Program-made: the position numbers and the translations under genes
NCBI GenBank assembly: GCA_027886925.1
Contig: JAPCJN010000030.1
Span: forward strand, 1-19,110
Length of the DNA: 19,110 nt
Reading direction: 5' to 3'
Source of the DNA: Nitrososphaerota archaeon
GTDB taxonomy: Archaea > Thermoproteota > Nitrososphaeria > Nitrososphaerales > UBA183
Notes under the pieces: generated by a model
The model's input: only the letters and a program-made list of their open reading frames with translations
What the model was told of the DNA's origin: nothing
The model's database searches: none
Shown: in pieces, positions 1 through 7,230 of the stretch
How the letters are laid out: the number at the start of each line of letters is the position of its first letter
Position numbering within the stretch: position 1 is the stretch's first letter

Positions 1-75
1 GATCACCAGGATGAGAATCCCGAGGAAGATATACACAGACGTGTAGTCGGCCCCCGAGTTCGACGACGACGACAC
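1..75 (-). CDS. N-terminus of a membrane protein, cut by the window edge
   Basis: Reading the minus strand from a GTG at 75 gives an open frame to the window edge. It starts with a Ser-rich stretch (four TCG codons, the source of the CGA repeat at 61-73) and then a hydrophobic run (VYIFLGILILVI) that looks like the start of a first transmembrane helix. An N-terminal helix after a short polar tail would fit a small respiratory subunit such as NuoA, among many others, but 25 residues cannot decide. It lies 42 nt downstream of the HTH gene on the same strand and could be the last gene of that operon. No convincing ribosome site is seen. Confidence 0.35.
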   Translation of the reverse strand, partial: MSSSSNSGADYTSVYIFLGILILVI

Positions 76-117
76 GCCTTCTGTCCGACTTTTGTTTAGA
101 TGAAGCTTTCGCTCACG

Positions 118-438
118 CTACGAGCCACCGTCTCCGAACACCTCGAGGAACCCTTTCATCTTCCAGTAGGTGTCAAGGAACTCAAGCCCTCTTTGCGTAA
201 CGCCGTAATGGTAGGCGACCGCCGCCGAGCTTCCGCCGGGTTCCTCATCCTCGTCGACGGCGATCTTCCTTGCGAGGCCGGTCGAGCAGAGCTTGTCGAC
301 CATGACCTTCAGCCTGTCTATGGGCACCCCGACCCCATAAGATATCCTCGTGATCCTTTCGCCCTCCGGATATCGCCTGATGACCTCGAGGATCGTGGCA
401 TACAGGTCGACCTTCGACCTCTTCGCCCTTCCGCTCAT
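118..438 (-). CDS. Winged-helix DNA-binding protein, archaeal HTH_45-like
   Basis: A protein of about 106 residues with the layout of archaeal PF14947-type (HTH_45) winged helices. A helical N-terminus (RSKVDLYATILEVIRR) and a recognition-helix region (ITRISYGVGVPIDRLKVMVDKL) are followed by a hydrophobic beta-wing and the typical C-terminal 'YGVTQRGLEFLDTYWKMKGFLE' block, reported here in pieces. Such proteins are small, probably dimeric regulators, often acting on a neighbouring operon. I prefer the ATG at 438 (MSGRAKRSKVDL), which has AAGGT about 7 nt upstream. A GTG at 477, one base after the stop of the bactofilin-like gene, would add 13 residues. Tight packing suggests cotranscription with the ABC transporter genes, so autoregulation of that operon is a reasonable inference. 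The target is unknown. Confidence 0.85.
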   Translation of the reverse strand: MSGRAKRSKVDLYATILEVIRRYPEGERITRISYGVGVPIDRLKVMVDKLCSTGLARKIAVDEDEEPGGSSAAVAYHYGVTQRGLEFLDTYWKMKGFLEVFGDGGS

Positions 439-478
439 TTGGCGGACCTTCTTCCCGTGGTATCCATCTACCGTCACC

Positions 479-1726
479 CTAGAGAGGGAACGGAGGCAGC
501 TTTGTCGCCTTCTCAGCCGGATGCGTGAGAAACACGCGGCCGCTTCCCTTTCGAAGCTCGTCGGTGTAGGTCACCTGCTCGACCGTGCAACCGCCCCCTA
601 GTTCGACACGGTTCGCGAATACCCTTCGGCACCTCGAGTTCGACCCCAAGACTACTTCTTTTCCATAGATATCCTCCGCCGTCGTCATCCTCCCTATGGC
701 CCGCATTGCGATTGACTGCCCAGCCCACTGCGCGCTCAAGTTCACGACCGCGAATTCGCTCTTGCCCAGCTCGACCCGCTCCCCAACGATTGCGCCGCGA
801 CACCTGGTGCCACCCCTGATTATTACAGAGCTCCCCCTCAAACCCTGCTCGGTCTCCACCTCTCCGGCTATTTCCGCGTTGTTGCTCACCAGCGCTCTGC
901 GGGCCCTGAACCTTCCTCCTACGCGCAGGTCGGTCCCTATGAACTCGCTTCCCACCTCGCAAGACCCGTAGGCCTCCAACATGCCTTTGACGGCGAGGGA
1001 ATCGGAGACGTCCAGCTTCCCGTTGACGAGCACCTTCACCGCGCTCAGGTCACCGTGAACGTCCGCGGCGCCTCCGATATCGACCTGCTCACAGGCCATG
1101 TCGCCGTCGACCGAAAGCTTGCCAAAGGTGGACAACTTCTGCCCCTTGGAGCCCGCCGCGAGCGTGCACTTGCCGTAGACCTGCAGCCCCCCAAACTCGA
1201 GCGGAGCGGTGCTCTTGAAAATCCCGCCGACCCGCGTGTTCCCGGTGATGCTCCCTCCGCCTACCTCCGCCTTCCCGCCGACGCCAAGGTCGACGATCTT
1301 CACCGTTCCGGACACGTTCACCTTCCCGCCGACCTCGACCGCTGCGGCCTTCAACTCCTCCTTGACGTCGACTAGCCCCCCTACCCTGACCGAGCCTTCG
1401 CAGGAGATCGATTTTGCAATCATCTTCCCCCCCACGTCGATGCTGTTGGCGCGGATCACGCCGACGGCTTCCACGGTGTGCGCGACGTCCAGGCCTTTGT
1501 GGACCGTAAGGTCTCCGTTGACGATGAGCTTGCCCCTGTCCACCCTGAGAGAGTCACACTCGAAATCGCAATCTATCTCGGCGTTGCCCTCGAAGTAGGC
1601 GCCCTCGGTCACAGTCACAAGCCTGCCATTGGACGCGGTGATCCTCGCGTTGCTCGCGACCTTGAGCTCACCTTCGACGCGCTCGAGCTTCGCGGTGCTG
1701 CCGCGCTCTACGCGCAGGCCTAACAT
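479..1726 (-). CDS. Bactofilin-like polymer-forming beta-solenoid protein
   Basis: The 415-residue product is built almost wholly of short repeats of about 15-20 residues in which V/I/L alternates with small polar residues. VGG, VGGK or closely similar turns recur (for example VGGKMIAKSIS, VGGLVDVKE, VGGKVNVSG, VGGKAEVGG, VGGIFKST, VGGRFRAR). This is the signature of a right-handed beta-solenoid like the polymer-forming bactofilins (PF04519-type). Bactofilins usually hold one solenoid of about 100-150 residues; this one is several times longer. There is no signal peptide or membrane helix, so it should be cytosolic, and it ends in a Pro-rich tail (LPPFPL). Start ATG at 1726 follows GGAGTGAC and lies one base after the permease stop, so the two are cotranscribed. 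A scaffold or envelope-associated role is inferred. A generic adhesin-like solenoid is the main alternative. Confidence 0.75.
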   Translation of the reverse strand: MLGLRVERGSTAKLERVEGELKVASNARITASNGRLVTVTEGAYFEGNAEIDCDFECDSLRVDRGKLIVNGDLTVHKGLDVAHTVEAVGVIRANSIDVGGKMIAKSISCEGSVRVGGLVDVKEELKAAAVEVGGKVNVSGTVKIVDLGVGGKAEVGGGSITGNTRVGGIFKSTAPLEFGGLQVYGKCTLAAGSKGQKLSTFGKLSVDGDMACEQVDIGGAADVHGDLSAVKVLVNGKLDVSDSLAVKGMLEAYGSCEVGSEFIGTDLRVGGRFRARRALVSNNAEIAGEVETEQGLRGSSVIIRGGTRCRGAIVGERVELGKSEFAVVNLSAQWAGQSIAMRAIGRMTTAEDIYGKEVVLGSNSRCRRVFANRVELGGGCTVEQVTYTDELRKGSGRVFLTHPAEKATKLPPFPL

Positions 1727-1727
1727 G

Positions 1728-2594
1728 TCACTCCGGCCTCAGCGCCTTTGCGGCGATCAGATAGCCGAAGGCGGCCATCAGGACGACGAAGCCCACGAGA
1801 TAAATCATGTCACCCGCGAACGTCCCGACCATCCCGCTGGCGACAGGGTTCCCGTTTACGATGAGTATCCTCGCAGCCTCGTCGGCCTTCGAGATGGGGT
1901 TGACCTGCGCGATGGCCTTCAGCCAGTCGGGGAACGAACTGGAGGGGAAGAGGGCGTTGCTCATGAATATCAGGGGCAGGTTGATGAAGTTCACGATCGC
2001 GATGAGGGAGTCGATGGTCCTCACCGTGAGGGCTAGAGCCGTGAAGAGGCAGGACAGCCCGAGCCCGAGGAGGCCGAACGCGAGGAAGGCCCCCAATAGC
2101 TCCAAGACGCCGAAGCTCGAAGTCAGGATCAGCCCGTTGGGGATGAGGAGGGCCACTATGAACGTCAGCAACGCCAAGAACATCGCCTTCGCGAGGTTCT
2201 GGAAGACGCCCGAGAAGTAGATGGCCGCCCTAGGTATCGGTGCGGTCAGGAGGGTGTTAAAGTAGCCGAGCTGCCTGTCGAGGACGAGGTCTATCCCGCC
2301 GAAAGACATGTTGAAGACGATTATCAGGCAGATCACTCCGGCAGCGAGATAGGTGATGTAGGTCGCCGCGCCGCCGAAGGTCGTTCCGAGTATCGTCGAC
2401 TTTATCTGCGTTAGCGCCGCTGCAGGGATAGGGACGCCTCCCGACTGGGTCGGGATGAGGTTCGTCGGGTTGAAGGAATTTCCGAACAGCGCGAGGTAGA
2501 ACGCCGCGGTGAAGAGTCCGGGCAGCACCGTGGCGGGATTCCTGATCCACTTCTTCAGCGCCCTGTTGGTCAGCGCGAGTGTCTCGTCGAACAT
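1728..2594 (-). CDS. ABC-2 type permease (DrrB/YadH-like)
   Basis: A 288-residue membrane protein with about six hydrophobic segments (roughly 22-40, 78-98, 127-152, 163-188, 195-215 and 262-283). It has the family hallmark after the fifth segment, 'SNALFPSSSFPDWLKAIAQ' followed by VNPIS, which matches the conserved FP-x-x-x-x-PDWL...NP block of ABC-2 exporters. It should form the channel partner of the ATPase encoded just upstream. The ATG at 2594 is preceded by GAGGTGATC, a near-perfect match to the archaeal anti-Shine-Dalgarno, supporting this start and an operon-internal position. The substrate cannot be read from the sequence. Drug, lipid or polysaccharide export are typical for this family. 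Confidence 0.92.
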   Translation of the reverse strand: MFDETLALTNRALKKWIRNPATVLPGLFTAAFYLALFGNSFNPTNLIPTQSGGVPIPAAALTQIKSTILGTTFGGAATYITYLAAGVICLIIVFNMSFGGIDLVLDRQLGYFNTLLTAPIPRAAIYFSGVFQNLAKAMFLALLTFIVALLIPNGLILTSSFGVLELLGAFLAFGLLGLGLSCLFTALALTVRTIDSLIAIVNFINLPLIFMSNALFPSSSFPDWLKAIAQVNPISKADEAARILIVNGNPVASGMVGTFAGDMIYLVGFVVLMAAFGYLIAAKALRPE

Positions 2595-2599
2595 CCGTG

Positions 2600-2608
2600 G
2601 ATCACCTC
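2600..2608 (-). promoter_or_regulatory. Strong ribosome-binding site of the ABC-2 permease
   Basis: Minus-strand GAGGTGATC ends 5 nt before the ATG at 2594 and overlaps the stop of the ATPase gene. It matches the complement of the archaeal 16S rRNA 3' end and fixes the permease start. It contrasts with the first genes of transcripts in this window, which mostly lack such a site. Confidence 0.85.
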
Positions 2609-3609
2609 ATCCTCTCGGTCATGATGTTCTGGATGATGGAGTCGCCTCCCTCTCCGCCTTCCTCGTCGCGCATCGACTTGCCTGTGACCTCGAGGAAGAC
2701 CTCGTCCAGCGAGGGCTTTGTGAAGGAGATCTCCTTGATCTGGAGGCCCTTCTTGGTGACCCCTTCGACTATCGCGGGTAGCGCCCTCTCCGTCTTGGGG
2801 AGCTTGATGCGATAGACCTGCTCGCGGCGATTGACGTCCGAGACGTCAGGGATGCTCTTCAGGAAGTCGGTGATGTCGGACCCCTCCGTGAGCTCGATCG
2901 TCAAGATGTCTCCGCCGAGCTTTTCCTTCAATTGGGCGGGGGAGCCTGAGACTTTGATGACCCCATGGTCGATGATCGCTATCCGGTTGCAGAGAGAGTC
3001 CGCCTCCTCCAGGTAGTGGGTGGTGACGAAGATGGTGATGCCTTCCTCTTTGTTGAGGCGGCTAAGGTATTCCCACATCTTCGTCCTCGTCTGGATGTCC
3101 AGGCCGAGAGTGGGTTCGTCGAGGAAGAGGATCTTCGGGGTGTGGATAAGCCCTATCGCGAGTTGGAGGCGCCTCCGCATCCCGCCGGAGTAGGTCCTGA
3201 CTCGCCTCTCGGCGGAACCTTCCAAGTCGACCAGCTTCAGAAGCTCCTTGGCCCGCTTCTGGACCATGCCCCGCGGGACATGGTGGAGCCGAGCCGAGAG
3301 GACTAGGTTCTCTATCCCCTTCAGCTCGTCATCTGCGGTGAGCTCTTGGGGAACCACCCCGATGACGTCCCTGACAGCCCCGGGATCCTTGGTCACGTCG
3401 TGGCCTGCGACTGTCGCCTTCCCTTCCGTGATGGATGCGAGCGTGTTGAGCATCTTTATCGTCGTCGTCTTCCCGGCGCCGTTGGGCCCGAGGAAGCCAA
3501 AGATCTCTCCCTCGTCCACCGAGAAAGAGATGTGATCTACGGCCTTCACCTTGGCCTTCCCCTTGTAAATTTTTGTGATGTTCTCGGCCTCGATAATCTT
3601 TGATGGCAT
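2602..3609 (-). CDS. ABC transporter ATPase, drug/polyketide-export (DrrA) type
   Basis: A 335-residue nucleotide-binding subunit. From the ATG at 3609: Walker A GPNGAGKTT at 41-49, Q-loop near VPQE 86-89, signature YSGGM at 140-144, Walker B ILFLDEPT at 160-167 and switch His198 (TTHYLEEAD). The C-terminal extension carries the SFTKPSLDEVFLEVTG block typical of DrrA-type ATPases paired with ABC-2 permeases. It powers the exporter formed with the permease 7 nt downstream. Alternative starts are a GTG at 3624, whose GTGA overlaps the stop of the small upstream ORF, and codons up to 3666. The residues before MPSKIIEAENITKIYK do not look like the family, so 3609 or 3624 is preferred. The acidic, Gly-rich tail (RDEEGGEGGDS) is unusual. 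Confidence 0.93.
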   Translation of the reverse strand: MPSKIIEAENITKIYKGKAKVKAVDHISFSVDEGEIFGFLGPNGAGKTTTIKMLNTLASITEGKATVAGHDVTKDPGAVRDVIGVVPQELTADDELKGIENLVLSARLHHVPRGMVQKRAKELLKLVDLEGSAERRVRTYSGGMRRRLQLAIGLIHTPKILFLDEPTLGLDIQTRTKMWEYLSRLNKEEGITIFVTTHYLEEADSLCNRIAIIDHGVIKVSGSPAQLKEKLGGDILTIELTEGSDITDFLKSIPDVSDVNRREQVYRIKLPKTERALPAIVEGVTKKGLQIKEISFTKPSLDEVFLEVTGKSMRDEEGGEGGDSIIQNIMTERMR

Positions 3610-3620
3610 CTTACCACTAC

Positions 3621-3812
3621 TCACAAGTTCAGGCCCGTTCTTATCCTTACGCCGGCCGCGGACCATGCGGCCATCGCATCGGCATGATTGAGCTTGATCG
3701 TAGAGACGTATGCGCCCTCAAGACCGAGGCCGTCGTCGTCGTCGTCTCGCCCGATCCCATTCTTGGTAGAGCGCTGGTCGCTCGGCTTCGTCATCCCAAA
3801 TATCCGTTTCAT
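3621..3812 (-). CDS. Possible small protein at the head of the ABC operon
   Basis: A 63-codon frame starting at the ATG at 3812 (MKRIFGMTKPSDQRSTKN...) with a run of five Asp (GAC codons) and no membrane segment. I recognise no family. Three things support it: a TATA-like stretch (TATTTA on the minus strand, 3838-3843) centred 28.5 nt upstream of the ATG, the spacing seen for clearer genes here; mostly G/C third codon positions like its neighbours; and a stop that overlaps a possible GTG start of the ABC ATPase as GTGA. If real it is the leading gene of that operon. It could equally be a chance frame in the operon leader. The GTC repeat at 3731-3746 encodes the Asp run. Confidence 0.35.
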   Translation of the reverse strand: MKRIFGMTKPSDQRSTKNGIGRDDDDDGLGLEGAYVSTIKLNHADAMAAWSAAGVRIRTGLNL

Positions 3813-4000
3813 GGGATGGCCAAACCACTGGAGAGGGTAAATACTCAGCGCACTGCCAGTAATCACCTAAAGTGACCCCTAAGGCCTTTTTCGTTGGGTT
3901 AGGCGGTGCAACTAGGATTCGTAGCGGTCGCATTGATGATTCACATGTGTCCTAGATTGTGCATCGATAAATAATCAGGGGCACTCCGTGACGAGCAACA
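3813..4000. other. Divergent promoter region, no gene seen
   Basis: This 188-nt stretch separates the minus-strand ABC operon from the plus-strand membrane HTH gene. It holds a TATA-like box for each direction. It also has the 8-bp palindrome CACATGTG at 3942-3949 and a pair of inverted 6-mers, CTAGGA (3912-3917) and TCCTAG (3950-3955), just upstream of the plus-strand TATA box. The short repeats may be operators or chance. No tRNA-like or coding signal was found. Confidence 0.5.
3966..3975 (+). promoter_or_regulatory. TATA-like box of the membrane HTH gene
   Basis: GATAAATAAT is centred about 30 nt upstream of the ATG at 4001. At archaeal TATA-to-start-site spacing, the transcript would begin at or just before the start codon, so a leaderless or near-leaderless mRNA is expected. 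Confidence 0.6.
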
Positions 4001-4477
4001 ATGGGAATCGGAGCGGTGATTTCCGGCATGATAACGACACTGCTGGGTGTCGCAGGACTGATGGCCATCTACGGATTGGTTGCGTCCCCTATTCCGTTGG
4101 CTCCCTTGGCCTCATTTCTTGGGTTCGGGTTGACGGTCATCCTCTTTGCGGCAATCGCGGTCATCGGTGTGGTCGTCATCGCTGAAGGAATTTTCGACGA
4201 TTCGCGGCCGGTCATCGTGAGGCCCGCGGCAGTCACGACCACGCCGGTCGTCAGCGACGAGCCCCTGTCCGATCTCGACTACGCCATCCTGAGCAAGGTC
4301 TCCGAGAGGAAAGGCGCCGGCGAAATAGCCGAGGAGAGCGGAGTCTCGAAGCAGACGGTAAGGGAAAAGATCGCGATGCTGAAGGCTCGAGGATACCTCA
4401 CGAGGGACCGCCGCCTGACAGAACTGGGCTACGAGACCGTCCGAGTGCCGCCTGCTGAGCAGGTCGTCACAGGCTAG
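4001..4477 (+). CDS. Membrane-anchored winged-helix protein
   Basis: The 158-residue protein has two hydrophobic helices (about 5-27 and 36-61), a Pro/Thr/Val-rich linker (66-88) and a C-terminal helix-turn-helix domain (about 90-146). 'LDYAILSKVSERKGAGEI' is followed by AEESGVSKQTVREKIAMLKARGYL and a LTELGYE tail, typical of archaeal winged helices. Such membrane-tethered regulators may couple envelope or redox state to transcription, but the signal and target are unknown here. The ATG at 4001 fits the TATA box at 3966. The gene runs divergently from the ABC operon and is tail to tail with the FKBP gene, only 2 nt apart. Either neighbour could be its target; this is inference. Confidence 0.85.
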   Translation: MGIGAVISGMITTLLGVAGLMAIYGLVASPIPLAPLASFLGFGLTVILFAAIAVIGVVVIAEGIFDDSRPVIVRPAAVTTTPVVSDEPLSDLDYAILSKVSERKGAGEIAEESGVSKQTVREKIAMLKARGYLTRDRRLTELGYETVRVPPAEQVVTG

Positions 4478-4479
4478 GC

Positions 4480-4812
4480 CTAGGGCCTCTTGATGTTCGT
4501 AACGAGCAGCTTGAACTGCAAGGTCTTTCCCGCCATCTGGTGCCGTCCCGTCTTCCCGTAGGCCTTCTCTGGGGGGATGGTGACCTCCTTAGTCTCGTTA
4601 ATCTTCATGCCCAAGAGCGCCTCCTCGAACCCCGGTATGACCTGGTGGGCTCCCAGGACGACCTGAAGGGGCTTGTAGTCGCGTGCTAGGCTGAAAAGCC
4701 CCGACTTTACGGCCTCGGCCTTCATGCTCGTGTCGAATATCTTCCCTCCGGGGAACTTTCCGACATAGTGCACCGAGACCGCATCCCCGTTCTGGGCAGA
4801 AAGTTCGCTCAA
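4480..4812 (-). CDS. FKBP-type peptidyl-prolyl cis-trans isomerase
   Basis: A single-domain FKBP of 110 residues that catalyses proline isomerisation during folding. Family residues seen: HYVGKF with Tyr16, GKIFDTS with Asp27, LGAHQVIPGFEEALLGM at 53-69 with Val58-Ile59, and AYG with Tyr85. The Trp at the floor of the FKBP12 pocket is Phe62 here. There is no inserted flap (IF/SlyD) domain after AYG, so it is the compact form. A short insertion after FDTS (SMKAEAVKSGLFSLARD) lengthens the region before the second strand. It has no signal peptide and is probably cytosolic. The start is a TTG at 4812, with a TATA-like ATTAAA at 4846-4851 about 36 nt upstream. MsrB, also a protein-maintenance enzyme, lies upstream on the same strand. 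Confidence 0.93.
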   Translation of the reverse strand: MSELSAQNGDAVSVHYVGKFPGGKIFDTSMKAEAVKSGLFSLARDYKPLQVVLGAHQVIPGFEEALLGMKINETKEVTIPPEKAYGKTGRHQMAGKTLQFKLLVTNIKRP

Positions 4813-4875
4813 ACCATTATCGCTCCTCGACCCCTCTCTCGTCTCTTTAATGATTTCGTGATTGCCTGCGCCTGG

Positions 4876-5271
4876 TTAGGCCTGCTTCCTCTCGAACCTC
4901 AACGAGGCCGAGTTTATGCAATATCGCAAGCCGGTAGGCGCCGGCCCGTCGTCGAAGACGTGCCCGAGATGTGACCCGCAGTTTTCGCATTCCGCTTCCA
5001 CCCGGTGCATGTCGTAGCTGTAATCGTCTTTCTCTTTGACGTTCTCCTTCTTCGCCGGTTGCCAGAAGCTCGGCCACCCGGTGCCCGACTCGAATTTTGA
5101 GGATGAGCTGAAGAGCTCTGCGCCGCATACCGCGCAGCGATAGACGCCGTCGTCGTGGTTTTCCACGTATTCCCCGGTGAACGGCGGCTCTGTACCCTTG
5201 TTCACGCACACATCGTATTGCTCGGGCGTGAGCTTGCCCCTGAGCTTCGCGACCTCTTCCTTTTTGAGCAT
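4876..5271 (-). CDS. msrB: Peptide methionine-R-sulfoxide reductase MsrB
   Basis: This 131-residue enzyme reduces methionine-R-sulfoxide in proteins, repairing oxidative damage. It shows [10 protein letters not shown] (26-35), the zinc pairs CAVC (Cys46, Cys49) and CENC (Cys95, Cys98), SGTGWPSFW (62-70), [10 protein letters not shown] (101-110) and the catalytic RYCINSASL with Cys118. The length is normal for a single-domain cytosolic form. The usual resolving-Cys position near [12 protein letters not shown] is Ser here; Cys22 is the only other free Cys, so recycling may use Cys22 or an external thiol. The ATG at 5271 lies 28.5 nt from the centre of a CTTAATC box. Context (FKBP next door, redox proteins nearby) agrees with protein quality control. 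Confidence 0.97.
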   Translation of the reverse strand: MLKKEEVAKLRGKLTPEQYDVCVNKGTEPPFTGEYVENHDDGVYRCAVCGAELFSSSSKFESGTGWPSFWQPAKKENVKEKDDYSYDMHRVEAECENCGSHLGHVFDDGPAPTGLRYCINSASLRFERKQA

Positions 5272-5295
5272 ATTGCGTTATGTGACATCGTGTCA

Positions 5296-5304
5296 GATTA
5301 AGCC
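5296..5304 (-). promoter_or_regulatory. TATA-like box of msrB
   Basis: Minus strand GGCTTAATC, with TTAA centred 28.5 nt before the ATG at 5271. It is almost the same as the cupredoxin box (AGCTTAATC) at identical spacing, which makes each more credible. A short inverted repeat, GACA-TCG-TGTC (5283-5293), lies between the box and the start and could be an operator. Confidence 0.55.
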
Positions 5305-5322
5305 TTCGTCTCCTGTTTCAGA

Positions 5323-5378
5323 CACCCACCCACAATCGTCCGGCGCTCGAGGCCGTCGTTTTCGCGAGTGGGTGGGTG
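5323..5378 (-). terminator. Inverted repeat downstream of herA, possible terminator
   Basis: A perfect 11-bp inverted repeat, CACCCACCCAC (5323-5333) and GTGGGTGGGTG (5368-5378), encloses a 34-nt loop that contains a smaller stem (CGGC 5341-5344 with GCCG 5352-5355). It sits 23 nt past the herA stop and upstream of msrB on the same strand. There is no long U tract, so it may be a transcript-end stabiliser or processing signal rather than a classic terminator. Confidence 0.5.
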
Positions 5379-5401
5379 GGAACCTGAGGCGCCGGCGCGA
5401 G

Positions 5402-7228
5402 TCACGATGAGAGATACTTTCGCAGCGTCTCCTCGTTGTTCTCGGCGTGGAAGAAGACCGGGATGTTCTGGGTCGCCGTCGCCTTGAAGCTCGTTATGAG
5501 CCAGTCGCCGTTCTGGAACGAGAGGGTCCTGTCGATGAAGGCGTCGCCTATCGCGAACGTGTCAGCGACCAGCTGCCTGTCGTAGGGCCTGGGCATAGTC
5601 GAGACGAAGTAGCTGTGGAGCTGCTGGAGGGCGTTCGTGTTCAGATGGGCTATCCTCTGGGTGCTCACCCAGCAGTACAGGTTGTATTTTCTCCCGTGCC
5701 TCAGCAGCCTCTCGACCGCCCTGCTGGACTCGTACGCGTTGTCCCCCTTCCTCGCGTCCTGGGGGATGAACTCCTGCGCCTCGTCGATAATGAAGAGGAC
5801 CTTGGGGATGAGGCTGAAGCTCTTCTTCCTTTTCCGGAAAATCCTGTTGATCACGTCCGCGGTCTGAGCCCTCGCGTCCTCCGCCTCCGGCAGGTTGATC
5901 ACGAATATGCGCGGAGACCCCTCATCTGTCGAGAGTATCTCGTCGGGGAGCGTCTCCCAGGGGGACTTTCTGAGCTCTTCTTCGGGCGTCGCTTGCTCCA
6001 CCACCTTGTGGAGGCTGTCGAACGTCTTCTTCAGCGAGCTGGTGTTGGGAAGGTCCTCGAGCAGGGTCGAGACCTGCGAGACGAGCTTCTCGGTCTTCGA
6101 GCTGAACCTGCTGTCAGGAGTGAGCTTCTCGCCGGACATGAATGCCTTGATCCGATCGATCACCTTTGGGACGAGCAACTTTTGTTGGACCGCGCCGTAC
6201 TTGTCGTTGAGCGTGTTGGTGAGCACCTCGATGAGGCCGCCGTAGGTGCTGAATCGGTCGACCTCCTCCTGCCCCTCGGTCGGGAGCTCGGCGAAGACAA
6301 CCTTGCCGTCGGCGAAGAGCTTGGAGATCTTCTTCTCGAACTCGTCCTTGAGGCCTGCGAGCTCCTCCGGGCAGACGTGCCTCTTGAAGTAGTCGCCCGC
6401 CTGGTCCTTGGACTCTGCGAAGGAATCCGTGAAGATTACCCTGCTTGGGTAGTCGTTGATCACGTCGAGGATGTGGAGCCCGTATTCCGACGAGAGGTCC
6501 AGAATGACGACCTTCAAGTCGGGCAGGACCTTTAGCGCCTTCCTGATGACGGTGGCGGTCAGGTTAGACTTGCCGCTGCCCGTGAAGGCGAAGACCCCGA
6601 CGTGGTAGTGCAGGAGGCTCTCGATGTTCACGGTGAGGGCTATCGTCTCGTCGATGACTCCCAACAGCTTCCCGAACTGGTAGTCGCTAGAATTCTGACC
6701 CTTCGGCACCTTGTAGCATATGAGCTTCTCGACGGAGTCGCGGCTGAGGAGCCTCACCGAGCTTCCCGTCAGCGGTGCAAAGGGCTTCCTCTCGAACTTT
6801 ATCGATCCGTCGTCCAGCCCTCTCATCACGTAACCGATGGGAGCCGCGACTATCTCGATCCACGTGCTCTTGGAGCCCTTCTTCCATTCGCCCTCTATCA
6901 GGTCCATGAACTCGCTCCTGATGGCCGCGGGCTGGGACGTGTCGAGCGTGAGCATCGAGTAGTGCATGGGGTAGACGTCGGCGATCTCGTAGACCGAGAA
7001 GACGTTGTCGGTCCCGAGCGTCTGGACGTTCGGGATCGCGACGAGCTGCCCGGTGGCCAGCTTCTTGATGACGTTGGGGCTGTAGTCGCACTCTATCATC
7101 GCGGTGCTGAACGTGACCGTGGAGTCCCCCTCCGCGGTGCGCCTGGTTGTGGAGACTATCTGCCTGAGCTTGGCGCGGAACTCTCCGTTGAGGTCGTCGA
7201 AGACTGCGGACGTTTGCATGGCTGCCAC
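5402..7228 (-). CDS. herA: HerA-like hexameric DNA translocase/helicase
   Basis: A 608-residue FtsK/HerA-superfamily ATPase. Residues 1-200 form the N-terminal HAS-barrel-like region. Walker A is TGSGKS at 216-221, ILDLSSEYG (242-250) is the HerA-type strand after it, and Walker B is [10 protein letters not shown] at 478-487 (Asp482, Glu483). The [19 protein letters not shown] block (507-525) matches the conserved HerA 'GRKyn...vSQR' segment with its sensor/arginine residues. It is expected to form a ring that threads DNA ends and drives the NurA nuclease encoded immediately upstream. It is longer than typical archaeal HerA (about 500) because of extra helical sequence around 285-430. Start: a GTG at 7228, two bases after the nurA stop; an ATG at 7219 is nearly equivalent. 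It could act in recombination repair or in defence. Confidence 0.93.
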   Translation of the reverse strand: MAAMQTSAVFDDLNGEFRAKLRQIVSTTRRTAEGDSTVTFSTAMIECDYSPNVIKKLATGQLVAIPNVQTLGTDNVFSVYEIADVYPMHYSMLTLDTSQPAAIRSEFMDLIEGEWKKGSKSTWIEIVAAPIGYVMRGLDDGSIKFERKPFAPLTGSSVRLLSRDSVEKLICYKVPKGQNSSDYQFGKLLGVIDETIALTVNIESLLHYHVGVFAFTGSGKSNLTATVIRKALKVLPDLKVVILDLSSEYGLHILDVINDYPSRVIFTDSFAESKDQAGDYFKRHVCPEELAGLKDEFEKKISKLFADGKVVFAELPTEGQEEVDRFSTYGGLIEVLTNTLNDKYGAVQQKLLVPKVIDRIKAFMSGEKLTPDSRFSSKTEKLVSQVSTLLEDLPNTSSLKKTFDSLHKVVEQATPEEELRKSPWETLPDEILSTDEGSPRIFVINLPEAEDARAQTADVINRIFRKRKKSFSLIPKVLFIIDEAQEFIPQDARKGDNAYESSRAVERLLRHGRKYNLYCWVSTQRIAHLNTNALQQLHSYFVSTMPRPYDRQLVADTFAIGDAFIDRTLSFQNGDWLITSFKATATQNIPVFFHAENNEETLRKYLSS

Positions 7229-7230
7229 TA

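Noticed and set aside
3731..3746. (CGT)n microsatellite
   Set aside because: About five units, explained by Asp codons of the small ORF on the minus strand; a similar run at 61-73 encodes Ser.
5368..5380. G-quadruplex
   Set aside because: Only three GGG runs are present; an intramolecular quadruplex needs four. The perfect inverted repeat explains the pattern better.
5447..6535. Long open frame on the plus strand opposite herA
   Set aside because: Mirror of a high-GC coding strand: rich in Val/Leu/Glu/Arg with no motif, while the minus strand has complete HerA motifs.
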